From Tindallia californiensis (GTDB lineage: Bacteria; Bacillota; Clostridia; Peptostreptococcales; Tindalliaceae), in the NCBI RefSeq assembly GCF_900107405.1, contig NZ_FNPV01000004.1, forward strand, positions 62,001-126,000: DNA of 64,000 bases, given 5' to 3'. The notes below the pieces were generated by a model. The model saw only the letters and a list, made by a program, of their open reading frames with translations, was not told the DNA's origin and did no database searches. Position 1 is the stretch's first letter, and the number at the start of each line of letters is the position of its first letter. The position numbers and the translations under genes were made by a program. Positions 27,072 to 36,111 of the stretch are shown one piece after another.

Positions 27072-28445
27072 ATGAACAGGGAATCATTTTTAACAGAACC
27101 ACTGGGAAAGCTGATTGGAAAAAATGCAGTACCGGCGGTGGCATCCATGTTGTTTATGGCATTGTATCAAATCATCGATGGGATCATGGTAGGAAGAAGG
27201 TTGGGGCCGGAAGCACTGGCATCGGTAAATTTACTGTACCCCGTTATAGCACTGCTGGTGGGTCTGGCCGTAATGCTGGGTGTTGGAGGAAATGCCCGTA
27301 TTGCAATACTATTGGGTGAAGGGAATTCATATCGGGCATCCCGGGTATTGGGGCTCATACTGGTTTTAGGCCTTGGGCTGGGAATGGTTGGCAGCTTTTT
27401 ATCGGTGCTTTTAATGCCCAATATCCTTAGTTTTCTTGGCACCTCAGGAGAGCTGGGTGCACAGGCAGGTCAATACCTGAGGGGAATGTCGCCCTACCTT
27501 GCTTTCATGATCGCCATTTTCATCCTTGAGCAATCTGTTCGCAACGATGGTCAGCCAAACCTGGCCAGCGGTGTTATGGCTGCAGCAGCAGTACTGAATA
27601 TTGCACTGGATTATCTCTTTTTATATGTACTGGACTATGGGATCAGAGGAGCCGGGATGGCCACCGGGATTTCCCAAAGTCTTGGAGCGCTGGTTTTTAT
27701 TGTATACTTTATCGGGAAAACCTATCGGAAAGAAGAGGGGTTGTGCTTTGCAAAACCGGATGGAAGTGTAGGGACCGGAAAAACCATTGTCATAAACGGG
27801 GCCTCGGAATTCTTTAACAGCCTGGCAATGGGCGTTGTGACATTTCTCATTAACAGAAGTATTTTGATGCATATTGGCGGACTGGGTGTTGCCGCTTTTA
27901 CTTTGGTTCAGTATGTAATGGTTGTGGGTGTGATGATTATTACCGGCATTGGAAACGGGACACAGCCGGTTTTCAGCTACAATCATGGTGCCGGACTCTC
28001 GGGCCGTGTTCAGGGGACTCTGTGGCGCACCTTGATGATTGGGACGGCAGTAGGGGGAGCCTTGTTTATGCTGATGTCCTGGCAGATGAAACTCATCGCA
28101 GAACTATTTTTGCCGGGGCAGCCCGAGGCAGTGTCCCTGACCTTGGAAGCAGCCAGCTACCTGAGATGGACGATGTGGTTTATGCCAACGGCCATCCTGG
28201 GATCCATTTACTTTACAGCTCTTGAACAGGCCTCCAAGTCTCTTGCAATAGCCATTTCCAAAGGATTATTACTGCCGGTCGCGGGCCTGATGCTTTTTCC
28301 TTTATGGCTGGGAGCAGACGGTATTTGGGTGGCGCTGGTGGCGACAGATGCATTGGCGGTTATTGTGGTGCTGATCTGTTACGGTTTTCAAATGGTAGAT
28401 AACAAGGGAAAAACAAACCTGAATTTGTCCAAAACCATACTTTAG
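27072..28445 (+). CDS. MATE-family efflux transporter
   Basis: A 457-residue membrane protein with 12 helices in two homologous halves; LGKLIGKNAVPAVASMLFMA at the start and the GIGNGTQPVFSYNHGA segment are MATE/DinF hallmarks. Exports drugs or metabolites using Na+ or H+. Co-transcribed with the MarR gene. Confidence 0.93.
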   Translation: MNRESFLTEPLGKLIGKNAVPAVASMLFMALYQIIDGIMVGRRLGPEALASVNLLYPVIALLVGLAVMLGVGGNARIAILLGEGNSYRASRVLGLILVLGLGLGMVGSFLSVLLMPNILSFLGTSGELGAQAGQYLRGMSPYLAFMIAIFILEQSVRNDGQPNLASGVMAAAAVLNIALDYLFLYVLDYGIRGAGMATGISQSLGALVFIVYFIGKTYRKEEGLCFAKPDGSVGTGKTIVINGASEFFNSLAMGVVTFLINRSILMHIGGLGVAAFTLVQYVMVVGVMIITGIGNGTQPVFSYNHGAGLSGRVQGTLWRTLMIGTAVGGALFMLMSWQMKLIAELFLPGQPEAVSLTLEAASYLRWTMWFMPTAILGSIYFTALEQASKSLAIAISKGLLLPVAGLMLFPLWLGADGIWVALVATDALAVIVVLICYGFQMVDNKGKTNLNLSKTIL

Positions 28446-28527
28446 TCAGGGCGCTTAACTGATTGTGTTCATTATAATTAGGGTGAATCAATAAAGAAGA
28501 GTGACGATGGAAGGGAAAGGAGTCAGG

Positions 28528-29454
28528 ATGATGCAAAAAAAACGGTGGCTATTCTTTGGAGCAGGAGTGCTTGGGAGCCTTTATGCAGCATGGTTTCAGG
28601 AAGCTGGAGAAGATGTAACTTTGGTTGCCAGAGGAGAACGATATACAGCGATACAGGAAAATGGAATTGTTCTCCAACACTTCCAGACTGGCAAGGAAAC
28701 GAGAACGCAGGTGAAGGTTGTGAGTTCGATACCGGATGATCCCTTTGATGTATGTGTGGTATTTGTTCAGAAAACGCAACTGGAATCAGCACTGGAAGTA
28801 CTGAAAAAAGCAAAGGAGATCAAAGTATTTATTTTTATGCACAATACGGCAGATGGTATAGGAAGTTTAGTAGAGACGCTGGGAAAAGAACGAATTCTAA
28901 TGGGACATGCAAATGCAGGTGGTGAAAGAGTCGATCAAACCGTTCTTTACATGACTTCACAAAAAATGACTTTGGGTGAATTGGATGGCTCAAACAGTGA
29001 ACGCATACAGGAAATTACTGCCGTTTTTGAAAAAGCGGGTTTTCCGGTGGAAATAAGTCGGGATATTGATGCCTGGAAAAAATATCATGTCGCCTTGGCA
29101 ATGCCTTTTGCGCTGGCCATGGAGCGAAATGATTGCTGTAATTTTGTAATGGCAGAAAATAAGGAAGATGTGCGGCTTTGTCTGCAAGGGATTCGGGAAG
29201 CATTCCAGGTGTTGAAAGGGATTGGTATTGAAGCTGAACCTAAAAAACTGGGTCAGGTATTTTGGTTGCCGGACTGGATGTTGTCCCCTCTTTTCCGTAA
29301 AATGCTTCGGACTCAGATTGCTGATATTGGTATGGCAAGACATCTTCGTAATGCCAGAGAAGAGATGCAACAGCTACGAGTGGAATTTGAAAATCTTGTG
29401 GAAGTTACAAATAGTAAGACTCCTGCATTAGATGAATTGAGAAAGGCACAATAA
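28528..29454 (+). CDS. Ketopantoate reductase-like (PanE/ApbA) dehydrogenase
   Basis: A 308-residue NADPH-dependent dehydrogenase. Rossmann motif FFGAGVLGSLYAAWF lies at the start, VTLVARGERYTAI binds the cofactor phosphate, and the C-terminal helical domain begins near WKKYHVALAMPFAL, carrying the family lysine. A later part diverges from biosynthetic PanE, and no panB, panC or panD lies nearby, so the substrate may be another 2-keto acid. ATG at 28528 follows AAAGGAG. Confidence 0.75.
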   Translation: MMQKKRWLFFGAGVLGSLYAAWFQEAGEDVTLVARGERYTAIQENGIVLQHFQTGKETRTQVKVVSSIPDDPFDVCVVFVQKTQLESALEVLKKAKEIKVFIFMHNTADGIGSLVETLGKERILMGHANAGGERVDQTVLYMTSQKMTLGELDGSNSERIQEITAVFEKAGFPVEISRDIDAWKKYHVALAMPFALAMERNDCCNFVMAENKEDVRLCLQGIREAFQVLKGIGIEAEPKKLGQVFWLPDWMLSPLFRKMLRTQIADIGMARHLRNAREEMQQLRVEFENLVEVTNSKTPALDELRKAQ

Positions 29455-29456
29455 AA

Positions 29457-29484
29457 GAGAGTCTCAGTTTTCACTGAGACTCTC
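29457..29484. terminator. Bidirectional terminator
   Basis: GAGAGTCTCAGT (29457-29468) pairs with ACTGAGACTCTC (29473-29484). It separates the PanE-like gene and the convergent ferredoxin gene. Confidence 0.9.
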
Positions 29485-29502
29485 CGGAAAAAATTTATTC
29501 TG

Positions 29503-29712
<210 letters not shown>

Positions 29713-29804
29713 TTATGTTTTTAGGATGATTTTAGTATAACAAGAAACTTATAGGTGAAACAATAAAGATTAGGAATAAATATCAAAAAAGCGCCCCATT
29801 ATAA

Positions 29805-29819
29805 TGAGAATCATTTTAA
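29805..29819. promoter_or_regulatory. Weak Fur-box-like sequence
   Basis: TGAGAATCATTTTAA matches the 7-1-7 Fur consensus at 12 of 15 bases. It lies between the ferredoxin gene and the WYL regulator gene; which one it would control is unclear. Confidence 0.35.
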
Positions 29820-29954
29820 TTGAGCGTCGATGTTACAAGCCGAGAAAAGCAAAAAGCTAAATGAAACAATTGAAAAAAAGAACGTAAATGATAGTGAATT
29901 CAAGCATTGTATGGCCATATAGGAAAAGGGTCAATGAGCATAAGGGGTGAATGC

Positions 29955-30851
29955 ATGCAAGTAAATCGTTTGTTTGAAATTATCTATATTTTGTTAGATA
30001 AAAAAATGGTTACCTCTAAAGAGTTGGCGGAAAGGTTAGAGGTTTCAACAAGAACCATCTTTCGGGATATTGAAACGCTGTCTGCTGCAGGCATTCCAAT
30101 TTACATGAGCAAAGGAAAAGGTGGAGGGATATCGCTGCTGCCAGAATTTGTTCTTAATAAAGTAGTGATGACAGAGGAGGAAAAAGAAGAAATTCTTGCT
30201 TCTTTGAAGGCAGTTCATGCTGTGAATCCGGAAAGAACAGATGGCGTACTTGGGAAGCTTAGTGGGTTTTTTGGTGATTCAGATACAGATTGGATCGAAG
30301 TTGATTTTTCCTCTTGGGCAAACGCAGAAACCGAAAAAGATACTTTTAACACCTTGAAAGCTTCTATTCTGAATAAGAATGTAGTGGATTTTAAATATAA
30401 CAGTGCTAAAGGAAAAACTACTTTGAGAAAAGTAGAGCCCCTGAAACTTTGTTTCAAAGGTGGCGCCTGGTATTTATACGGATATTGTTTAAAACAGCAG
30501 GATTTTAGGTTCTTTAAATTAAGACGTATTCGCGATTTAGAAATACAGGAAGAAACTTTTCAGCGGTCGTCACCTAAAAAGATTTTCAGTCAAGAGTCGG
30601 ACTTTGATGAGACTTTTGTAAAACTAAAGTTAAAACTTTCCTCTCGAATGGCTTATCGGGTTTATGATGAGTTTGACACGTATCATCAGTTGGAAGACGG
30701 GAGTTTCTTAGTAGAGATCCTTTACCCGAGGGGAAAGTGGATTTTGTACTATATTACAACCTTTGGAAGCGAATGTGAGGTTTTGGAGCCGGAAGATATT
30801 AGAAAAGAAGTAAAAAGCGAGCTGAAAAAAATGTTGGAGAAATATTCTTAA
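29955..30851 (+). CDS. WYL-domain (YafY-type) transcriptional regulator
   Basis: A 298-residue regulator: DeoR/HTH_11 winged helix at residues 1-60 (SKELAERLEVSTRTIFRDIE), then a WYL domain (GGAWYLYGYCLKQQDFRFFKL) and a C-terminal extension. WYL domains bind nucleic acid or small ligands. ATG at 29955 (MQVNRLFEII) follows AAGGGGTGA. A dyad directly after its stop stands before the GyrI-like gene, its probable target. Confidence 0.88.
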   Translation: MQVNRLFEIIYILLDKKMVTSKELAERLEVSTRTIFRDIETLSAAGIPIYMSKGKGGGISLLPEFVLNKVVMTEEEKEEILASLKAVHAVNPERTDGVLGKLSGFFGDSDTDWIEVDFSSWANAETEKDTFNTLKASILNKNVVDFKYNSAKGKTTLRKVEPLKLCFKGGAWYLYGYCLKQQDFRFFKLRRIRDLEIQEETFQRSSPKKIFSQESDFDETFVKLKLKLSSRMAYRVYDEFDTYHQLEDGSFLVEILYPRGKWILYYITTFGSECEVLEPEDIRKEVKSELKKMLEKYS

Positions 30852-30873
30852 TATGACGCATAGTTGTCATATT
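30850..30873. promoter_or_regulatory. Dyad operator before the GyrI-like gene
   Basis: AATATGAC (30850-30857) and GTCATATT (30866-30873) form a perfect inverted repeat, nine bases ahead of a TACAAT -10 (30882-30887) that has no good -35. This layout suits an activator, probably the WYL protein encoded upstream. Confidence 0.5.
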
Positions 30874-30914
30874 TGAAAAGATACAATACACTTATCAAAT
30901 GAGGAGGGATGAAA

Positions 30915-31355
30915 ATGAATTATGAAATTGTTACTTTAGAAGAAAAAATTGTGGTAGGAGTCAGCGATATCGTTAATTGTAATGATCCTAACATGGAGGA
31001 TAGCATCAAAGCGTTGTGGGAAAAACTATATCCAGGTGGTGTTAATACAAGAATTAAAAACAAAGTAAATGACTACGCTATTGGTCTTTATACGGATTAC
31101 ACGGGAGAGAAATGTTGTGTTACAGCAGGAAATCAGGTTTCTAAAGCAGAAAATCATGACTTGTCAGTGAAGATTATACCAGCGGGAAGCTATGCTAAGT
31201 TTTCTGTGCACGGTCATATGGTGAAAGCAGTTCAGGATGCTTGGGAAAAAATATGGAAAATGGATTTAGATAGAAGCTTTACGGGAGATTTTGAAGAATA
31301 TCTGAATAGTGACTGGGAAGAAGCTGATATCGATCTTTACGTGGCGTTAAAATAA
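30915..31355 (+). CDS. GyrI-like effector-binding (AraC E. binding) protein
   Basis: A 146-residue single-domain protein of the GyrI/SOUL-like small-molecule-binding superfamily: EKIVVGVSDIV at the start, GLYTDYTGEKCCVTAGNQV, IPAGSYAKFSVHG and NSDWEEADIDLYVAL at the end. Such proteins bind hydrophobic cations or work as hydrolases. ATG at 30915 is six bases after GAGGAGGG. The pairing with a WYL regulator is common in Firmicutes. Confidence 0.82.
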   Translation: MNYEIVTLEEKIVVGVSDIVNCNDPNMEDSIKALWEKLYPGGVNTRIKNKVNDYAIGLYTDYTGEKCCVTAGNQVSKAENHDLSVKIIPAGSYAKFSVHGHMVKAVQDAWEKIWKMDLDRSFTGDFEEYLNSDWEEADIDLYVALK

Positions 31356-31373
31356 AGCATTGGTTTTATTGTT

Positions 31374-31487
31374 GAACGCTATCGTTCCTATAGTAGATGA
31401 AAGCGGGAAACCGCAGAGCTGCCACGAGAAAGGTGGAATCCTTGATAGTAATCTCTATCTGCCTTATCTCAGTGGCGTTCTTTTTTT
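31374..31487 (+). ncRNA. Candidate structured RNA ending in a terminator
   Basis: GAACGC (31374-31379) can pair with GCGTTC (31475-31480), directly followed by seven T. Enclosed are CTAT/ATAG (31379-31393), GCGG-GAAA-CCGC near 31403-31414, GCCAC/GTGG (31421-31436) and GATAG/CTATC (31444-31459). Competing pairs exist: GAACG with CGTTC at 31383-31387, and GCCAC with GTGGC at 31472-31476. The set looks like a riboswitch or small RNA with a terminator, but I recognise no known class. Confidence 0.4.
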
Positions 31488-31531
31488 GCAACGATTTATT
31501 GTATAAGGCCTCCGCAGATGAAGACTTTTGA

Positions 31532-31774
31532 CGGCAAAGTTTTGATGAAAGAGTATTTCATGCTTTTATCAAAAATGTTGATCTTTACCCTCCTGGAATG
31601 TTAGTTCAGCTATCAAATGGTGAAAGAGCCATTGTTTTGAATAATAATCGGGAGCAACCAACCCGTCCCATGTTTCGATTAATTGATGAGGGTAACCAGC
31701 CTGTCAAGGAGATGGACTTGATGAAGCACTTATCCACTTTTATAACCAAAGAAATTGAAGAATCTTGTGTATAG
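31532..31774 (+). pseudogene. C-terminal remnant of an HD-GYP phosphodiesterase
   Basis: A frame of 80 codons with no start codon reads VDLYPPGMLVQLSNGERAIV, then REQPTRPMFRLIDEG, and ends at TAG 31772-31774. This is the C-terminal tail found after HD-GYP domains that degrade c-di-GMP. The catalytic part is missing, and a stop precedes the fragment, so it cannot be functional. Confidence 0.75.
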
Positions 31775-31840
31775 GATAGAGAACAACTATTTGAAAATCA
31801 GTTTTCTGTCAGTATCTAGAGGATTTCTTGATGAACAGCC

Positions 31841-32329
31841 CTAGAAAGATAGCATCATATCATACCAGCAAGCACCACCATGAACGGATTCAGATACTCC
31901 CAGATTTTCAAAGCCAAACTTCGAATAATAATCAATCAAAGGTTCTTTACAAGTAAGGATAACGCCTTTACGGCTGTGTTGCTTAGCACAATTTATCATA
32001 TGCATCATCAATTGTGCGGCGACACCTTGATAACGATATTCCGGAAGGACATCCAGCCCAAAGATACTCTGATAACTTCCCTCAGGAACATGAAGCTTTG
32101 CATGATGGAACATATCGTCATGGATCTTCTGCTCATTCGTAACACTTCCGTTAATAAAGCCGATTATCTTGTCATTGACGATAGCAACATAAAAGCTTTT
32201 CGTAAAGATGCTTACCCTCTCCTGTAAGGACTTTTTAGATGCGGCTTCAGCTTCTGGAAAACATCTCTTCTCAATTTCGACAATAGAGTCAAGATCACTC
32301 ATCTTTGCTTCTCTAATCTGTAGTTTCAT
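31841..32329 (-). CDS. GNAT-family N-acetyltransferase
   Basis: A 162-residue acetyl-CoA-dependent transferase. The acetyl-CoA loop is the LPEYRYQGVAAQLM segment (Q/RxxGxA), and the last strand has YYSKFGFENLGV. Substrate unknown; close relatives acetylate amines, peptides or antibiotics. GAGGAAATAGG lies before the ATG. It is a single gene amid decayed DNA. Confidence 0.88.
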   Translation of the reverse strand: MKLQIREAKMSDLDSIVEIEKRCFPEAEAASKKSLQERVSIFTKSFYVAIVNDKIIGFINGSVTNEQKIHDDMFHHAKLHVPEGSYQSIFGLDVLPEYRYQGVAAQLMMHMINCAKQHSRKGVILTCKEPLIDYYSKFGFENLGVSESVHGGACWYDMMLSF

Positions 32330-32585
32330 GGCCTATTTCCTCCCCAATATGTTCTGTGCCTTTTTTAATAAATAAGAATCAATAGAATCAAAAATCTAAT
32401 CAAACGGCATGGAAGTTTTTGATCCTATTGATGAAAAATACTCGATCTAATTATATCATATGTTTATTTTTTGTTTAGGGGAATATGATATGTTCTACCA
32501 TGGATATAGGTTCTGGTGTAGCTTTTTATTTAGACAAAAGATATAATTAGTTGTGAATATTTGGGTAATTAGCGAGGTGTTGCCG

Positions 32586-33001
32586 ATGTCAGAAGAAAAT
32601 AGGTACGAACAAACAAAGAAAGAGCTGGATAATTATAAAAGAATGGTTCACTTGATGCAGGACGTCATGATAGAGCTGGATGCTGAGGGACGGTATTGTT
32701 ATGTATCGCCTTCCTACGAGCGTACTTATGGGCAAGGATACGTAAGGTGCTTCGGTGATTTCTTTTGCTACAGCAACGGTGAAATGCCCAGATATTTTAA
32801 GTGGAGAACGGCAAAAACCAGAGAGCTGATGGCAATTCTAAATCATTTCAAAGGACAGCCCGTACATAGGGATCAGCTCTTGGATTGGTTGTGGCCATAA
32901 AAATCTATGAGAGGATGTAGCGTCTTTTTCATGAAGAATTAGGGATAGGGCCGCCTCTCCAAATAAGGAAAATGTTTAAGGGAACCACCTTGATACCTTA
33001 A
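32586..33001 (+). pseudogene. Broken chimera: PAS fragment joined to a SARP-type regulator with internal deletion
   Basis: The frame from ATG 32586 (ribosome site GAGGTG) opens with a PAS beginning (MIELDAEGRYCYVSPSYE), then jumps to VRCFGDFFCYSNGE and FKWRTAKTRELMAILNHF, the DNA-binding domain of SARP-type regulators, and stops at 32900. In another frame, 32894-33001 reads IYERM, a stop, then RLFHEELGIGPPLQIRKMFK, the end of a bacterial activator (BTAD) domain. So a PAS sensor and a SARP regulator were fused by deletion, with a second deletion in the middle. Confidence 0.75.
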
Positions 33002-33050
33002 AGTTTGCCTAAATAAAATCTAAACCTCTTTAATTGTTTAGAATCGAGAT

Positions 33051-33058
33051 GGTATGAT
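33051..33058 (+). promoter_or_regulatory. Extended -10 promoter before the 24-residue peptide
   Basis: TGGTATGAT (TG-N-TATGAT) ends at 33058; no good -35. It gives a leader of about 70 bases with AAACG-ATTA-CGTTT hairpin and a double AGATCT. Confidence 0.45.
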
Positions 33059-33133
33059 TTATTTAGTAAGAAAACGATTACGTTTAATGGCGTAGGATAA
33101 AAAAAGATCTAGATCTAGAAAAGGAGATTTACT

Positions 33134-33208
33134 ATGAGCGGATGGTTAGTGGATATGATTATTGTAATGGTAAAACTTTTTGTGGAATTAGTCCTTCTCG
33201 TTGCTTAA
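33134..33208 (+). CDS. 24-residue hydrophobic peptide
   Basis: Reads MSGWLVDMIIVMVKLFVELV plus four residues: a single membrane helix with one Asp, one Lys and one Glu inside. AAAGGAG stands seven bases before the ATG, an extended -10 lies upstream, and a hairpin (33279-33300) follows. Short helices like this are found in type I toxins and in small membrane regulators. No antisense RNA is identified here. Reality of the gene rests on the ribosome site and composition. Confidence 0.5.
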   Translation: MSGWLVDMIIVMVKLFVELVLLVA

Positions 33209-33278
33209 AGAAATGGAGTAGAAGGCAATGAACTATCAGGTTAAGGAATAGGAAGAAACTTTATTTTGAGTGAAAAAG

Positions 33279-33300
33279 AGGAACGGGGAAACTCGTTCCT
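33279..33300 (+). terminator. Hairpin after the 24-residue peptide gene
   Basis: AGGAACG (33279-33285) pairs with CGTTCCT (33294-33300); the following sequence is only moderately T-rich. Confidence 0.45.
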
Positions 33301-33441
33301 TGATTTGTTGCTGGTTAGTGAATGCTGGTACACAGTTGATGTAATGCTTGACCGAAAATATGGAAAAAGATGAAACAAAAGCCGGAGATCCACGTAAATG
33401 ATAAATGAACAAGCTCGATAAAACGTAAAAAGGCGATGATT

Positions 33442-35967
33442 ATGGGCATTATTATAAAGTATATCCTAAAAAATGTATGGGAGAAAAAGTTTCGGACTTT
33501 TTTGATTGTCATTTCCGTCACTTGCTCGGCCGCATTATTTTTTGCTTCCAGCGGTATTGCGGGTACGTTGACCTCTATGTATGAAGATCAGATGAGAATG
33601 ACTACCGGAAAAGCAGATCTGATCATTCGTGCCAATGAGCGGTCTCCGTCTTCAACCTTTCGCCTGGATCCCGGGGAAGTGCAAGGGGTAGAGTTGATTG
33701 CAGGAGAGATTTCCATGGCGGCTTCCTATCGGATTCCTGACTCCAACGGCAGAGTAGGTCAGACGGACAGCAGACGTCTTCACCTGCGCGGATTTCATCT
33801 GGATGAACTTCAGGAACTGAATCCGGTCATGTTCAGCGAAGTGGGAACGGGCTGGGAGTTTGCCGGCAACTGGGTTATTCTGAGTCAGATTTTTGCAGAA
33901 GAACAAGGTTACAAAACCGGAGATTCCATCCATATTGAAATCAATGGAGCTTCACGACGTTTTACGGTATGGGGAATTGCCTATCCTGCCGGGCTCTTTA
34001 GGGACTCGCCTCAATCGGAGCAACTCACGGCCGTTATCCCCAGGGAAACGGCAGCCGCCTACCAGGGGCTGAGGGGGCAGGTGAGCCGGGCCTATGTGTT
34101 GCTGGAGCCGGGAGTAGAAGAAGCAGAGGTTCAGCAGGCGCTGCGGCAGATCTATCGGCGTTATGAAATAGAACCTCCCTTTACCCAGGCAGACCTTTCT
34201 GCTATGTTGGGTGTTATTGTAATGCCACTGTATTTAATGACGAGCATGGTACTAATGATCAGCGTCTTTATTATCTACTCTACCTTTAAAGTTATTACGG
34301 TGGAACGGCTTCCGGTTATTGGAACTTTTAGGAGTATTGGAGCTACCCGGCGGATGACGGATTGGGTGCTGATGGGAGAAAGCCTTGCTTACGGACTATT
34401 GGGTGGTGTACTGGGAAATGTGGCAGGGATAGGCGTTCTTTACCTAATTGCTTCTGTTTTAGCAGCAGATCCTTGGAGTGGGCAAATGGACTTTAGCCTT
34501 GAGTTTGGTGCTTTTCAAATGACCGGTGCTTTTTTGCTGGCCGTGGTAGTATCACTGATCAGCTCTTGGATACCTATCAGAAGGGTATCAAAAACACCTA
34601 TTAAAGAACTGGTTTTAAATCTGATGGAAGGATCCTCCCGGAAGAAAAACTGGAAAACGCCGGTGGCTGTTATGATAGGAGTTGCAGGATGGATTCTTCC
34701 AAGAGCAGCTCCTCATAATTGGGCATTACCTTTAAGTACATTAGGTATTTTTATGACCATGACAGCCGTTATTTTTGTAGTTCCACTGATGACTAAAATA
34801 TTTCTGAAGCTGTTTGAAAGACTTATGGAAGTATTGTTTGGAAACCTAGGGCTTTTGGCGGCTAAAAACCTTAAAGATAATACCAATATTCTTAATAATA
34901 TTACCCTGCTAACCATTGGGATTTCTGTATTGCTGATGATTAACACCATCAGCTACAGCGTAGGCGTCGAAGTACTCAACGCTTACCGGGACTGGAAATT
35001 TGACATTATGGTGAGTGTTTATCAGGCAGAGAGGAGTGTAGAACAATCCCTTCGTGCTGTGCCTGGCGTTAAAGGAACTTATGCTGCCCGGGAGTACCGA
35101 ACAGCTATCCAAGTGAAAGATCCGGAATATACATTACGGCATCTGCAGGGAGTCAATCCGGCCTCCTATCAGGAGTATATGGCCTTCCGACCAGATGGGG
35201 ATCCACAGGAGCTTCTGGAAAAACTTTCCCAAGGACGATACATTCTTGTTGCGGATATGATGAGGCATATTTTACAGCTGGAAGTAGGAGATAGGATCTC
35301 CATGGATCTTCCCTCCGGCCTTCAAGCCTATGAAGTTATTGGATTTTACGATTCTCTGATGATGAATGGTAGCAACGCTATGATCGATGAACGGTATTAT
35401 CGGCTGGATTTACAGGAACCTTATCCAGAGCGATTCTATGTACGGGTGGATGAAGGGGCAGATCCGGATCTGGTCCTTGCTGATATCCGGTCCCGATTTA
35501 GGCAACGAGGGGTCTGGGGCGAAACCATTCGACAGTTGGAAGCCATGAATGACAAATACAACGAACAGCTATTTACCATTTTGAAAGCCTTTTCAGTGTT
35601 GGCGATGATCATTGGAGTCTTTGGAGTGTTTAACAATTACATGATCAGCTTTATTCAACGTAAAAGAGCTTTAGCCATAATGAAATCTGTGGGAATGAGC
35701 AAAACTCAGTCTGTAATAATGATCATGGCAGAAGCACTAGTAGGTGGATGCATTGCCGGGCTTACCGGAATCTTTGGTGGTATTACTATTTTAATGGGCA
35801 TTCCTTACATCTTGGAAGCTGGTGGCATTCCCATTAATATCCATTTTGCTACAAATTACTTTGGGATTGCATTGGCAGGAGGCATTTTTATTGCACTGAC
35901 AGCTTCTCTGAGCCCAGCGTTGAGAGGCTCAAAGCTGAATGTGGTGGATGCCATTAAATATGAGTAA
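33442..35967 (+). CDS. Large FtsX-family ABC transporter permease
   Basis: An 841-residue permease with duplicated FtsX domains: one N-terminal helix, an extracellular domain (about 45-265), three helices (270-385), a middle pair of helices, a second extracellular domain and three C-terminal helices ending NVVDAIKYE. IGTFRSIGATRRMTDWVLMG and AIMKSVGMSKTQSVIMIM are the coupling loops. Base composition is a little more GC-rich than in neighbours. ATG at 33442 follows AAAAGG. It works with the ATPase 145 bases downstream; substrate unknown, envelope peptide or lipid export likely. Confidence 0.92.
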   Translation: MGIIIKYILKNVWEKKFRTFLIVISVTCSAALFFASSGIAGTLTSMYEDQMRMTTGKADLIIRANERSPSSTFRLDPGEVQGVELIAGEISMAASYRIPDSNGRVGQTDSRRLHLRGFHLDELQELNPVMFSEVGTGWEFAGNWVILSQIFAEEQGYKTGDSIHIEINGASRRFTVWGIAYPAGLFRDSPQSEQLTAVIPRETAAAYQGLRGQVSRAYVLLEPGVEEAEVQQALRQIYRRYEIEPPFTQADLSAMLGVIVMPLYLMTSMVLMISVFIIYSTFKVITVERLPVIGTFRSIGATRRMTDWVLMGESLAYGLLGGVLGNVAGIGVLYLIASVLAADPWSGQMDFSLEFGAFQMTGAFLLAVVVSLISSWIPIRRVSKTPIKELVLNLMEGSSRKKNWKTPVAVMIGVAGWILPRAAPHNWALPLSTLGIFMTMTAVIFVVPLMTKIFLKLFERLMEVLFGNLGLLAAKNLKDNTNILNNITLLTIGISVLLMINTISYSVGVEVLNAYRDWKFDIMVSVYQAERSVEQSLRAVPGVKGTYAAREYRTAIQVKDPEYTLRHLQGVNPASYQEYMAFRPDGDPQELLEKLSQGRYILVADMMRHILQLEVGDRISMDLPSGLQAYEVIGFYDSLMMNGSNAMIDERYYRLDLQEPYPERFYVRVDEGADPDLVLADIRSRFRQRGVWGETIRQLEAMNDKYNEQLFTILKAFSVLAMIIGVFGVFNNYMISFIQRKRALAIMKSVGMSKTQSVIMIMAEALVGGCIAGLTGIFGGITILMGIPYILEAGGIPINIHFATNYFGIALAGGIFIALTASLSPALRGSKLNVVDAIKYE

Positions 35968-36111
35968 GAACAAAGGCACTTGAACGTCTTTATTCAATTG
36001 AGAGTTGATAATGGACAACGGATAATTAAGTTCAAAACCTGTATGGGTCAGAACATAAACGCTTTGTAAAAATAATTGCATGCTGAAGTCAGCAAGGAAA
36101 GGAGCAAGCAG

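Noticed and set aside
31374-31487. tRNA-like cloverleaf
   Set aside because: Four hairpins look like a cloverleaf, but there is no TTCGAAT T-loop, no 7-base-pair acceptor stem and a T-run terminator abuts the closing stem.
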